Below are positions 33,325-43,450 of a stretch of 64,000 nt of DNA, in pieces. How positions within the stretch are numbered: the first letter of the stretch is position 1; every line of letters starts with the position of its first letter. Source of the DNA: Cherax quadricarinatus (taxonomy: Eukaryota > Arthropoda > Malacostraca > Decapoda > Parastacidae); contig NC_091369.1 in the NCBI RefSeq assembly GCF_038502225.1, positions 850,001 to 914,000 on the forward strand, written 5' to 3'. The notes under the pieces were generated by a model. It was not told the origin of the DNA. It saw nothing but the letters and a program-made list of their open reading frames with translations, and did no database searches. The translations under genes were made by a program, and so were the position numbers.

Positions 33325-34045
33325 AGGCCAGGAAAATGACAGGGTGGATAATGGATAATGAAAGTTCTCGAAACTAGAAATAATGCCATTGGCGGCACTT
33401 GGTTTGCGCTGTTTCCTTTTGAATGCTGCTCACTGTTGACAACTGCGTTCACAACAAGAGATTGTTGTTGCAGGTTCGCTGGTCTTGTCCCGGTCCGGGT
33501 CTTTTCCAGATGGTGACCCGTCGTTGGCCCCCCGGGTGGGGAGTGTCGCTTATCTTCTTTCTTCTTCCTATGGGCCCTCCGGTGACAATAGGAGAGATAA
33601 CAGAACAGGAAAACATTTAAAGATCATTCACTGCCACTATAGAGCAAATAAAACATTCAAACTATTGGGAACACCTCAGAGATTTGGGAATGTACTCTGG
33701 AGTCTGGAGAAGTGAGAGAGATACACAATATAAAACAGAGTGAAAAACAAGGAAGCCTTGGTCCCAATACGAGAACACTGTATCAACATCCGTGGGCCCA
33801 GACTGTGCAGCCTTCTACCAGCAGATATCGGAAATACTGCTGACACAAGTATAGAGGTTTACGAGAGGAAACTAGATCAATACCTCAGAGGTGTGCCTGA
33901 TCAACCAGGCTGTGATGAATATGTAGGCCGGGGGACTGCCAATAGCAACAGGCTGGTTGACCAGACAAGTGATAGGGAGGCCTGCCCCGCGTTGAACCGC
34001 AAGAGTAGGGGAAATCTTGCGAAACCGATCACATGTAAATGACAG
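33325..34045 (+). pseudogene. LINE-B C-terminal remnant with internal insertion
   Basis: It starts with AGGCCAGGAAAATGACAGGG and GGATAATGGATAATGA (the MIGWIMRTF region), is broken at about 33395-33600 by a different repeat (family S3, copy of 54545-54810), then continues with IREHCINIRGPRLCSLLP, YERKLDQYLRGVPDQPGCDE and NSNRLVDQ (33770-33985). These match the LRENTISVRGPKLFNSLP, FKRELDRYLKSVPDQPGCGS and SNSLVDQ stretches of intact LINE-B. The last frame is still open for about 100 codons. Confidence 0.85.
33465..33600 (+). repeat. dispersed repeat S3, partial copy
   Basis: GGTCTTGTCCCGGTCCGGGT, CTTTTCCAGATGGTGACCCG and GGGAGTGTCGCTTATC resemble 54550-54625. A CAG before it mimics a splice acceptor but belongs to the repeat context. 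Confidence 0.65.
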
Positions 34046-34222
34046 TTAAACGCAGAAGCAATTATGTCAAGAGCAACAGCTGGAGTGACAACAGCAGCAA
34101 GACAGCAGCAGCAGCAGTAACAGCAGTATCAGCAGCTGGACTATTGTACAGCAACTAGTCCACTCATAAGCGGGTAACAAACCAAATCCTTATTCAATCA
34201 TCGTCTCTTCAATAATTATATT

Positions 34223-34225
<3 letters not shown>

Positions 34226-34299
<74 letters not shown>
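34226..34299. repeat. CT microsatellite
   Basis: A pure CT run of about 74 bp. A CAG-rich stretch with interruptions precedes it at 34090-34140. Confidence 0.97.
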
Positions 34300-34301
<2 letters not shown>

Positions 34302-34662
34302 CACACAAGGGATTTTACAAAGTTATATTAAGAGTTCCTACCTTTATTTACAAGCTAAGAGCTGTTACCTATCTCAGCTCATTTGAAAACATTTGTATTG
34401 TTATGAGAATAGGGAATAGGTATAAGTTGGAGCTATATGTGGGCCAGTGATGTCTTTTGGTCAACTAACTTTATTTCGTCGTTGTCATTATGTTGTACGA
34501 ACATGTTCCAGACTCGAATAAGTCTAGGAATGACCAATCTCAGATGAAATGATGTTCTTGAGATGGGCACAGCCAGAGTGCAGCTGTTTGCTGCTCGTCT
34601 TGTTGTGTAGAAACTGTTTTCTCGCCCGAGGACACCGGGGGAGGGGGGCGGAAGGACGGACA

Positions 34663-34766
34663 GACACAGACACACATACATAGACAGACACACACACAGA
34701 CAGACACACAGACACACACACAGACACACACACAGACACACACACACACAGACACACACACACACA

Positions 34767-34831
<65 letters not shown>
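34663..34831. repeat. CA microsatellite with AGAC interruptions
   Basis: CA/CAGA mixed repeats become pure CA from about 34765 to 34831 and stop exactly at a CR1-like LINE fragment. Confidence 0.95.
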
Positions 34832-34834
<3 letters not shown>

Positions 34835-35028
34835 CATAGAGTTGTCAGCAAGTGGAATAGCCTAGCAAGTGAAGTAGTGGAGGCAGGAACCATACATAGT
34901 TTTAAGAAGAGGTATGACAAAGCTCAGGAAGCAGAGAGAGAGAGGATCCAGTAGCGATCAGTGAAGAGGCGGGGCCAGGAGCTGAGTCTCGACCCCTGCA
35001 ACCACAATTAAGTGAGTACAATTAGGTG

Positions 35029-35032
<4 letters not shown>
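34832..35032 (+). mobile_element. CR1-like LINE 3' fragment
   Basis: This encodes the last residues (VVSKWNSLASEVV-like, HSFKKRYDKAQEAERERIQ) and the tail CAGTGAAGAGGCGGGGCCAG, ending in two 14-bp units (AATTAAGTGAGTAC, AATTAGGTGAGTAC) that merge into CA repeats. Opposite in orientation to the stack at 12.9-15.1 kb, very similar in sequence. Confidence 0.9.

Positions 35033-35072
<40 letters not shown>
35033..35072. repeat. CA microsatellite between two LINE tails
   Basis: A 40-bp CA run connects the 3' terminal unit of one CR1-like fragment to the 5' end of the next. Confidence 0.95.
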
Positions 35073-35074
<2 letters not shown>

Positions 35075-35422
35075 ACAGGAGAGATAGGGGGACATGATGA
35101 CATAAAATACTGAGAGGCATTGACAAGGTGGACAGAGACAGTATGTTCCAGAGATGGGACACATCAACAAGGGGTCACATTTGGAAGCTGAAGACTCAGA
35201 TGAATCACAGGGATGTTAGGAAGTATTTCTTCAGTCACATAGAAGTCAGAAAGTGGAATAGTTTGGGAAGCGATGTAGTGGAGGCAGGATCCATACATAG
35301 CTTTAAGAAAAGGTATGATAAAGCTCATGGAGCGGGAAGAGTGACCCAGTAACGGCCAGTGAAGGGGCGGGGCCAGGAGCTGTGAATCGACCCCTGCAGC
35401 CACAACTAGGCTAGTACACACG
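35073..35422 (+). mobile_element. CR1-like LINE 3' fragment
   Basis: An open frame of 74 codons (35128-35352) matches the C-terminus of the family: FQRWDTSTRGHIWKLKTQ, HRDVRKYFFSH and SFKKRYDKAHGAGR. The tail follows and again leads into CA/CG repeats near 35420. Confidence 0.9.
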
Positions 35423-36500
35423 CACACGAGTGGTCAGAGAGTCTGTACATACCCCTTATAAACCACTCACACACACTTATAAATCACTCATACACATTAT
35501 TATAAACCACTCGTTTAAGAGTGACTGGGCAAGATTAACCTATGTTCAAGTGAAAAAAAAAATAAACATAGGTACTTTATTTACTCATTTGAATACATAT
35601 ACATGTATCAGTTTATACGATTAATTTTGGAGTTTTTGACGAAATAATAATAATAGAAAGATTGGTCCGATCCTGTATTTTTTCAGTATTCATTTTAGTT
35701 TGCAAGCATGGCCCATGGCCGGGCTCCGGGAGTGGAAAGACTCTCGGAATACATTAAAGGTATATCAGAGGTATATACCTTGTGTATGTACGAGTGTGTG
35801 TCTGTAGCAACAATGGAAGGTTAGGTCAGAGGAACTGGCAGAAGTGGTGATAAGAGAAACTATTACAAATGGTGAAGCAGATAATGACAGGAACTGAAAC
35901 AAATGGTGACATGGGTAGTGTCAGAGGAAGTAACAGAAATGGTTACAGAGGAAGTAACACAGATGGTGTCAGATGAACTAACACAGATGGTGTTAGAGGA
36001 AGTATCACAGATGGTGAGTGCAGTATACACAACACTGGGTTTCCTTGGCGTGCTTCTCGCCACCGGATGGTTGAGTCAGTCTGGTGGTGTTGAACTGTTA
36101 CGTACGGTCTTGCATAATAAACTCTTACTAGCCTATTAGAAACTAATTTAAACGAATCACTGATATAAAAGTTGTTCCATCTAGTCATTTAGCACACTCT
36201 GTCATAGGATTTATATCTTTTGTAGTCTTCAAAAGGTACGTCAATATGTTCTTGGAAGATACGTTTGATAGGCCAGGTTATAATGATTCTTAGTTTGCCA
36301 GCCGCGGGCATCAGTAGTTTGCATTCTAGTTGACCATGCCTATAATGTGAGTATTTTTTTTTTTCACTTTATGGTTTCGTTTAAATTGTTCTCATTAGGA
36401 AGAGTTCGTATGACCTAATCTTACTTGACTCTGTATGTATGCCTTTTATGTAATTTTATTATTATTAATACTTGTTGATCAGGTAATAAGAAAGGTTGGT

Positions 36501-36503
<3 letters not shown>
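35423..36503. other. unassigned DNA with a reversed S2 copy
   Basis: A reversed S2 phrase lies at about 35705-35760 (GGCCCATGGCCGGGCTCCGG). The segment 35890-36015 has a degenerate 24-bp tandem based on GGTGNNAGAGGAAGTAACAC. Nothing else recognised. Confidence 0.45.

Positions 36504-36586
<83 letters not shown>
36504..36586. repeat. GA microsatellite
   Basis: A pure GA run of about 82 bp. Confidence 0.97.
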
Positions 36587-36589
<3 letters not shown>

Positions 36590-36724
36590 TAAGTTAAAAA
36601 GAAACTAAGCTTTTATTGTTTTAGAAACAATTTGAAACTAGTCATTGGTATGTTTCTTTACACTGCTGCAATTGTTGGGAAATGCATGGCATGTCCTCTT
36701 TGTCGACTGGAGTTTTATTAGAAA

Positions 36725-38000
36725 ACGTGGAGTGTTGTGGGGGTGTAGTGGTGTGTTGTGGGGGTGTAGTGGAGTGTTGTGGGGGTGTAGTGGTGTGTTG
36801 TGGGGGTGTAGTGGAGTGTTGTGGGGGTGTAGTGGAGTGTGGTGGGGGTGTAGTGGTGTGTTGTGGGGGTGTAGTGGTGTGTTGTGGGGGTGTAGTGGTG
36901 TGTTGTGGGGGTGTAGTGGAGTGTGGTGGGGGTGTAGTGGTGTGTTGTGGGGGTGTAGTGGAGTGTTGTAGGGGTGTAGTGGTGTGTTGTGAGGGTGTAG
37001 TGGTGTGTTGTGGGGGTGTAGTGGAGTGTGGTGGGGGTGTAGTGGAGTGTTGTGGGGGTGTAGTGGTGTGTTGTGGGGGTGTAGTGGAGTGTTGTGGGGG
37101 TGTAGTGGAGTGTGGTGGGGGTGTAGTGGTGTGTTGTGGGGGTGTAGTGGAGTGTTGTGGGGGTGTAGTGGAGTGTTGTGGGGTGTAGTGGTGTGTTGTA
37201 GGGGTGTAGTGGTGTGTTGGGGGGGTGTAGTGGAGTGTGGTGGGGGTGTAGTGGAGTGTTGTGGGGGTGTAGTGGTGTGTTGTGGGGGTGTAGTGGAGTG
37301 TTGTGGGGGTGTAGTGGAGTGTGGTGGGGGTGTAGTGGTGTGTTGTGGGGGTGTAGTGGTGTGTTGTGGGGGTGTAGTGGTGTGTTGTGGGGGTGTAGTG
37401 GTGTGTTGTGGGGGTGTAGTGGTGTGTTGGAGGGGTGTAGTGGTGTTGTGAGGGTGTAGTGGTGTGTTGTGGGGGTGTAGTGGTGTGTTGTGGGGGTGTA
37501 GTGGTGTGTTGTGGGGGTGTAGTGGTGTGTTGAGGGGGTGTAGTGGAGTGTGGTGGGGGTGTAGTGGTGTGTTGTGGGGGTGTAGTGGAGTGTGGTGGGG
37601 GTGTAGTGGAGTGTGGTGGGGTGTAGTGGTGTGTTGTGGGGGTGTAGTGGTGTGTTGTGGGGGTGTAGTGGTGTGTTGTGGGGGTGTAGTGGAGTTTGGT
37701 GGGGGTGTAGTGGTGTGTTGTGGGGGTGTAGTGGTGTGTTGTGGGGGTGTAGTGGAGTGTTGTGGGTGTGTAGTGGTGTGGTGGGGGTGTAGAGGTGTGT
37801 TGTGGGGGTGTAGTGGTGTGTTGTGGGGGTGTAGTGGTGTGTTGTGGGGGTGTAGTGGAGTGTTGTGGGGGTGTAGTGGTGTGTTGTGGGGGTTTAGTGG
37901 TGTGTTGTGGGGGTGTAGTGGAGTGTGGTGGGGGTGTAGTGGTGTGTTGTGGGGGTGTAGTGGAGTGTGGTGGGGGTGTAGTGGTGTGTGGTGGGGGTGA
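36725..38000. repeat. 21-bp minisatellite, about 60 units
   Basis: Units of GGGGGTGTAGTGGTGTGTTG plus T, with GTGGAGTG variants. The G-run in every unit makes the + strand strongly G-rich (many GGGGG blocks), so G-quadruplex formation is possible. Long open frames on both strands (one of 503 codons) are caused by the 21-bp period and are not genes. Confidence 0.96.
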
Positions 38001-38329
38001 GAGGTTGTGGTAAAGGGTTGGGAGGGTATGTATAAATAGGTGTGAGGCTCTCTTGTGGTGAGGAGACCAAGTTTCGTACTCTCCTTTGTACTCTGATATG
38101 TAATTGTTTCTTGTCTTGTACTCTCCCTCGTAAGTCCTTTTATAATCCGTCATGTTACTTCTCTTGTAAACAGATACGTAATTTCGCTTGTAATTCCTTA
38201 TATATAATTCATCTTGTATTTCTGCATGCTATCATGCAATTCTTTAATTTGTATTTTGCCTTGTTAGTCTTCTACGCTATGCACTGCCTTATAATTACTT
38301 GCAACACTGTACTCCTACTTGTACTCTGC

Positions 38330-38410
38330 TGTGGTGTTTACGTTGGACTGCGTGTTGCAAGTACCAATAACTTAGTGATCTGGGGCCGGACAGAGAACCA
38401 TCAACACAGT
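38330..38410 (+). mobile_element. LINE-B tail remnant
   Basis: TACGTTGGACTGCGTGTTGC followed by AAGTACCAATAACTTAGTGA corresponds to YVGLRAASSNSLV of intact LINE-B. Confidence 0.7.
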
Positions 38411-39870
38411 CAGGTATGTAGACCTAAAGTTACATGAAGTTGGTTACAGGGAGCATCCTGCCCAGGGTCCAGTCCCGGACCAGACCTCCCTCTTGACAGC
38501 CTGATCAACCAGGCTGTTGATAATCAGTGTTGTTTATCTAGACGAAATTTACAAATGACCATGTGTAATTATTGTTGACTTCGTAGGGAGGGAGATTCAG
38601 TTATTCTTATTGAAAATATTCTTAGCAGAGGTAGACAGTACCTTTCTGCCTCCCTGGTACTTACCTGGTTGTAATACCAGGGCACATGTCCTCGCAGCTC
38701 GGTCTCTGACCAGACCTCCTGATTGATTGCCTAGTCATCCAGAAATATAAGGCACTTCCTGAGCATTATTTTCTGGACATTTGCGAACTATTGTTTAGAG
38801 AAGCTCCCGGGACTTTAGACATACCACAACAAATAACCTAAAGAAAGCGAGGAACCAAGTTTTCCTTGTATGCGGAGATACAATCTCGAGATCAGTAAGA
38901 TTTTCAGCCAAATCTCACAATCCCTTTGCCACTTTAACTGTAAATTGTTAGGGCTTGATACAGATCTCCGTATGTTACATTGTTGATACAGGTCCCGGTG
39001 TGCTAGCCTCATTGTTGATGTTTGATACAGTTAACGAAGACAAGAAGCGGCACAAAGACTAGAACAAACTGGTCTTACAAGTGTCTGCTCGAGTTCAACC
39101 AGGACGGAAGTGACTGTTATTTCATTCCTCGGAAAAATTCATCTCACACGTTTCTTTGTTATATGATGACCCGTTCAGTAGTGCGCTTAGCATTATAGAT
39201 TATTTGTTTATGTGAAGCGCTAAATCCATGTGGATCTTTCCGGGTAATGGATCTGTAGAGAGGACGCGTCAAGAAAGAACCGCTGGTGTGTGGCTAGAGA
39301 TGGTGGTGTCCTCTAGCACAGATGCAAATCTGGTAGCTGTTAGCACTCAGTTGTGTGCGTGCCTCACTCATTATTCTGTAAGCCACTCCAGTCATCGTAC
39401 ATAAATAGGGACTTGGGGAAGTAGGCGTTGCACCTCACCTCACCAGAGGCGTAAATAAACAGGGGGTAACACCATCAGCTTCAGCATGACTGCTTGATGT
39501 ATCTTCGTGAATCTAAACAGTGACTCACTTGAGACAATTTGCACCACGTATGTGTGACGAGTACTCGTGTATGCAGCACCAGCGTGAAGCCCGCACATTG
39601 TTAGGCACATAGAAGCTAGAGGAAGTAGGCAGATATGCCATCAGAATTATTCCGGACCAAATGGATACGATCAGCAGTGGAAGGCTATTAGAGTTGAACC
39701 GTGTCACTGGGAAAGCCGTGATGTGTGGGTGGTGTTGGAGGCCTGAGTAACATCTTGATGTTTCATTATTTATATATAGGAAAGGAACTGGCATAGATTC
39801 CGGCACTGGTGTTATCTTCAAAATCCTGTACTGGATATCTCATGGTTTTGGATGGGAGGACTGTTATATT
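38411..39870. other. unassigned intronic DNA
   Basis: Short LINE-B or S2-like tail phrases lie at 38460-38520 and 38690-38720, and an S1-tail-like phrase (GAAGCGCTAAATCCATGTGG) at 39215-39235. No coding exon with credible splice sites was found. Confidence 0.4.
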
Positions 39871-39879
39871 GTAGCACTT

Positions 39880-40640
39880 TTCTTGAGAGCCTGCATGACT
39901 ATGTCAGGTATATTTCCAGTAGGAATAAGACATTTGTGAAGTTCTGGATAACGTGTAGAGGAAGATGCAATATGGAGAAGAATTCATGAATGATGACACA
40001 TTCTTCAGGAAATTCAGAGCTGCAAGGTCTGTGCTGTGGCCTTTCGAGGAGAATCCGGTTATGTAAATGAGACGCGTGCAACGTTAGGATACTTTTATAA
40101 CCATACGTTTCGCCCACTATGGGTTTCATCATTGGAGTGATAAAGCCCCTGGTGAGCGAAACATATCCACATTACGGTAGCCTAACATGGCCCATGTGTC
40201 TCATTTACAAGTCTTATATTCCAGTTTCTAAAGTGGATCCAGTATGTTTTGATCTAGTTTGATCATTTGGATGACCAGGAATGATAATGTGTTCATTTTC
40301 TTCTTCACTCTTAAATTAGGTAGGTAGATCCACTGTACTATTTAGGTTGTTTTTCCAGATTGTCCAGAACGTCGTCCATGCAACATAGCTAAGTGATGAA
40401 CATGATGATGATAATGTAGAAAGTTTCATTTTCAAAGCTTTCAATGAAGAGGCTAAGACAGCAGTCATGGGTGATCCCATAGCCATGCCAAAAATTTGCC
40501 TACTTGAAACGTCATTGAAAAAGAAATAATTAAAATTGACGCAGAATTGACTGACATTATTTCTTTATGTAGTTTCGTGTCATTGTTTGATCTAATGTTT
40601 CTAAATAGCAAGTTTGTATTCTATATATTTTTGTCTTTGT
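39880..40640 (-). pseudogene. Penelope-like retroelement relic (reverse transcriptase)
   Basis: Reading the minus strand from about 40,620 downwards: FNYFFFNDV, then RQIFGMAMGSPMTAVLA (about 40460-40510), then after a frameshift LFIESFENETF, and further on MNTLSFLVIQMIKL (about 40250-40300). GMAMGSP..AVLA followed by LFMExFE-like and NTLSFL is the signature order of Penelope-like RTs. The C-terminal part continues at 39899-40060 (CSSEFPEECVIIHEFFSILH, LPLHVIQNF). Between the last two pieces lies a hairpin element (about 40065-40215). Several frameshifts and stops are present and no GIY-YIG endonuclease was recognised, so it is inactive. Confidence 0.8.
40065..40215. mobile_element. hairpin-core fold-back element inside the Penelope-like relic
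   Basis: The ends are inverted (ATGTAAATGAGACGCGTGCA at the left, GCCCATGTGTCTCATTTAC at the right). The interior carries two inverted core hairpins: CGTTTCGCCCACTATGGGTT on the left and TGATAAAGCCCCTGGTGAGC followed by GAAAC on the right. It interrupts the Penelope-like reading order, so it inserted later or is a rearranged terminal segment of that element. Confidence 0.7.
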
Positions 40641-41164
40641 CGACATATCCTCAGGCATTAGGTCCCTAAACCTACCTTATCCTCCAAAACTCCATGAAAT
40701 AACTCCAGAAACTGGTCACAGGTATGAGTGGAATGCAGCTCTGTAAAAAAGTTAGTGTAACGGTATTAGAATGAATTTATCAATCCATTTATATAAGATT
40801 TTGGTCTCCCAGTGTCATGAAATCTGGTGGTGAGATTATTACAGGATATAGAGAGGAGGACTGCATTAAACAAGCATAGTTAAAGATGATTAAAATGCCC
40901 TTACAGGCATTCAGATTATTGAGCATAAAGAGTGGAGGTTCACTACTCTTGGGTCTGCTAATAGACATACTTGTACTCGCTGAGTTATTTACCTGGCGTC
41001 CGGATATGTGTCAGCTACACTGCTTTGCCCTGCGTAAATAAATGGGTAAATTTAGCGGGTAGTAGGAGCAAAGTGTATTGTGTTAAATATAGGTGCGAGG
41101 TAGCTGGCACTGTGCCTGGCTCACCAGGGAGGGTGATGAAGCGTGTGGCACTCTCCCAGCTAGT

Positions 41165-41230
41165 GTGCTTTTGGCCTCACAACTGATCACAAAAAATCTT
41201 TTTCGCCTCACAACTCATCACAAAAAATCT
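41165..41230. repeat. 31-bp direct duplication
   Basis: GCCTCACAACTGATCACAAA followed by AAATCTTT is repeated at once as GCCTCACAACTCATCACAAA. Confidence 0.85.
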
Positions 41231-41369
41231 TTCTCATCTTAAAACTGTGTAATGATATTTTGACACTTTCCTGAGTAGGTAATAAGAAGTTAAATAAGTG
41301 CCCACAACTTGAGGGAAATGGACACAAATTCATTCACTTTGGACACCTATAAACCCAGTGTAAGATAGG

Positions 41370-41645
41370 GACACCCTGGACACAATAAGAGAACATTGTA
41401 TCAACATCCATGATCTCAGACTATTCAGCATCTTACCAGGAAGATATCAGAAACACAGCTGGAACAAGTGAAGTCTTGAAGAGGAAATTAAACAAGTACC
41501 TCTGCCAAGTGTCGATCAACCAGGCTGCGAATGGACATGTGGTCCAGCGGACCACCACCAGCAACAGCCTGGTTGACCAGGCTAGCACCAGACGAGCCTG
41601 GCTCATGGCCGGACTCCAAACGTTCTATGACTTGCAGGTTTAGCG
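41370..41645 (+). pseudogene. LINE-B C-terminal remnant
   Basis: It reads LKRKLNKYLCQVSINQAA, then NSLVDQASTRRAWLMAGL, the diverged counterpart of FKRELDRYLKSVPDQPG and NSLVDQALIHREAW. One frame remains open over about 77 codons. Confidence 0.8.
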
Positions 41646-41975
41646 CTTTAAGATAATGTTGCTGTTTTCGTAGTTGCTACAGTGAAAATATCTTCTAATG
41701 TCGCTCTTGTTTACATTGTTATTGATGTGAAGATGAGACGAGTTTAATTTCCTATTTTCTTTAACAGCGAGAACGTACGCGTTTTAGATAACATCCCGTT
41801 TTCTTTCAAACATTTATTTGCTATTTGCATTTCCCGTTATCTGTAGCGGGTAGTTACTCACGCTTTAGATTTCCTGTTTTCCTGAAGAGGTGGGTACTTG
41901 TTTTCCCTCTTCATTTCCCGTGTTCTTCAAAGCAGTTACTGGTTCTTCAATAATAGTTCCCGTTTTCTTGCACAG

Positions 41976-42061
41976 GGTGTTTCGTCATCAGCACACACTG
42001 CGTCAGCCAGTGAGGAGCCCAGACCAACAGAGGAGGCGGAGCCTTGCAAAGATGATGACAA
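41976..42061 (+). CDS. exon C of the Shroom-like gene (86 bp)
   Basis: The exon has a strong acceptor (CGTTTTCTTGCACAG, AG at 41974-41975) and a near-consensus donor (CAA/GTAAGT at 42062). Exon B ends between codons, and reading exon C from its first base gives GVSSSAHTASASEEP then RPTEEAEPCKDDD, an acidic, disordered peptide in keeping with exon B. The exon ends two bases into a codon. A different open frame runs through the same bases from intron upstream but does not match the incoming phase. The exon is too short to be found by length alone. Linkage to exon B is by phase and composition; a transcript would settle it. Confidence 0.6.
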
Positions 42062-42299
42062 GTAAGTTGATTTTTAAAGTATATTATAACTGTGTGGCAG
42101 TGAAGTATGTTATAATCCCTATTAAAGTATATTTGTGTTGCAACATTTGGTGTTTTTTTAAGGTTTGAAAATTGAAACATGGCTTCAAGAATCCGCAGAG
42201 TTGTGTGACCCTGTCATGGCTGCGTGGGAGTGCCACATACTTTGTACATAACAAAGAAGGAGCAGTGCAGCAGGCCTGCTGGCCCATACTTGGCAGGTC

Positions 42300-42530
42300 C
42301 AAGTCACACCCACTCAAGAAGAGTTCAGTTCCATGGAGCTGAACTCTTCTCCAGGTTGAGGGACTGACCACTTCAGATACTTTTTCTTCATGGTTGATGG
42401 ACTGATTACATAATCTTTGTTTCCTTACTACTACTCCCTTTGTATTTGACTGAAGAAGCCTACTGTGTAGGCGAAACGTTTCAACAATAAAGATGCCCAA
42501 CTGTTGCACATGTGTCTTATTCTTCAGAAC
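42300..42530 (+). mobile_element. hairpin-core element (family H), single arm
   Basis: This matches one arm of 7551-7992: GAGTTCAGTTCCATGGAGCT, GAGGGACTGACCACTTCAG, GATGGACTGATTACATAATC and ACTGAAGAAGCCTACTGTGT followed by AGGCGAAACG, then CAATAAAGATGCCCAACTGT. The start has its own short inverted repeat (GAGTTCAGTTCCATGGAGCT and GAACTC). Confidence 0.85.
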
Positions 42531-42769
42531 TGTTGTCGTGTGGGAGTGCGACGCGCCTTACCTTTTATCTTTTTTGGGTTCAAAGGGTTATCTTCCCCAT
42601 GGCCTGGTCTCAGACCAGGTCTCCTGGGTTGAAAGGAAATATTTGAGATATTAGGAACATAGAAAAGTAAAGGTGAGTATATACTGAATTTAAGTAGAGG
42701 GAATATGCAGGCAGTTGGTAAAGTCACTTCCATAACAACGTACTGGAGTGAGGAATACCTGGAGGAAAC

Positions 42770-42955
42770 TTAGAATAAAGCAGTGAAAATCAGAGGCGCC
42801 TTGGGCACAATTAGAAAGCACTGTCAACATCCGTGTGGAAGAGTATCTAATTTGTAAACACCAGATATTGCCAGAACAAGGGTAGACGTTTTCGAGAGGA
42901 AACTGCGGGGAGACCCGGTACCTGGAAGAAGTGTCAGATGAGCCAAGCTGTGATC
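42770..42955 (+). pseudogene. LINE-B C-terminal remnant
   Basis: GGCGCCTTGGGCACAATTAG (GAIGTLREN region), CATCCGTGTGGAAGAG and CGAGAGGAAACTGCGG follow the order of LINE-B. The reading frame is lost. Confidence 0.7.
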
Positions 42956-42959
42956 AGTG

Positions 42960-43050
42960 AGGAAATGGTATGGTGATACCGACAAGAAGCCACTCGTGGC
43001 GAAACATCTCCTCTAATAAATGTCCTGAACTGTACATAAGTGTCTTTTTG
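42960..43050 (+). mobile_element. hairpin-core element (family H), short member
   Basis: AAATGGTATGGTGATACC, a small palindrome, is followed directly by GACAAGAAGCCACTCGTGGC and GAAACATC, then TCCTCTAATAAATGTCC. The 5' palindrome and the core are adjacent here, without the spacer seen in other members. Confidence 0.7.
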
Positions 43051-43165
43051 CACAAGCTGTGATCGTTGTGCACCCCTGCAGGCAAGTACCTTGTGGGCTC
43101 CACCTCTGCACTGGTGAAGCTGACTCACTGATGATGAAAAAGACGCAGTTGCAGAGAGGAACTTT

Positions 43166-43330
43166 GGAAAAATAAACACAGGAGCAGTATAATGTGATCC
43201 TTTACTGACGTTTCGCCCACACAGTGGGCTTTATCAAGTCACAAACAGTTGTGACTTGATAAAGCCCACTGCGTGGGCGAAACGTTGTCAATAAAGGATC
43301 ACATTATACTGCTTAAGTGTTTATATTTCC
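43166..43330. mobile_element. 165-bp fold-back element (family H)
   Basis: Arms 43166-43244 and 43249-43330 are reverse complements (GGAAAAATAAACAC...TTATCAAGTCACAA against TTGTGACTTGATAA...GTGTTTATATTTCC) around the 4-bp loop ACAG. Each arm contains the core (TGATAAAGCCCACTGCGTGG then GCGAAACG). It is followed by the small palindrome GGTATTCTATACC (43339-43351), the reverse of the GGTATACAATACC start of the 7.55-kb element. Confidence 0.9.
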
Positions 43331-43374
43331 ATTGTGTCGGTATTCTATACCATTTATTTCCAGAGAGGAATTTT

Positions 43375-43450
43375 ATTGAGACGTTTCGCCTGTGGAACAG
43401 ACTTCTTCAGTCATTGACTGAGAAAACCTTCCACAGGCGAAACGTCGTAT
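43375..43450. mobile_element. small fold-back element (family H)
   Basis: GACGTTTCGCCTGTGGAACA at the left and CCACAGGCGAAACGTCGTAT at the right are inverted, with CTTCTTCAGTCATTGACTGAG in between. It lies 45 bp from the previous fold-back. Confidence 0.8.

Larger units (their letters stand above)
19562..41975 (+). other. intron B-C of the Shroom-like gene
   Basis: This 22.4-kb intron is inferred from the phase-0 donor at 19562 and the phase-0 acceptor at 41974-41975, assuming no exon was missed between them. It contains many mobile-element fragments and minisatellites and, on the same strand, the intact 227-codon ORF at 31426-32109. ATT tracts at 19781-19812 lie near its start. The segment 19820-20400 has no recognisable feature beyond a loose local repeat of GGGCCTCCT-type phrases (20030-20270). 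Confidence 0.6.

Noticed and set aside
33474..33480. Splice acceptor-like TTGTTGTTGCAG
   Set aside because: The sequence after it is a copy of repeat S3 seen again at 54.5 kb, not an exon.
36642..38153. 503-codon minus-strand frame of Thr/Pro/His repeats
   Set aside because: It is produced by the 21-bp minisatellite; the plus strand is equally open.
41890..42168. 92-codon frame overlapping exon C
   Set aside because: It starts in intron sequence and is in a different frame from the one dictated by exon B's phase-0 donor.
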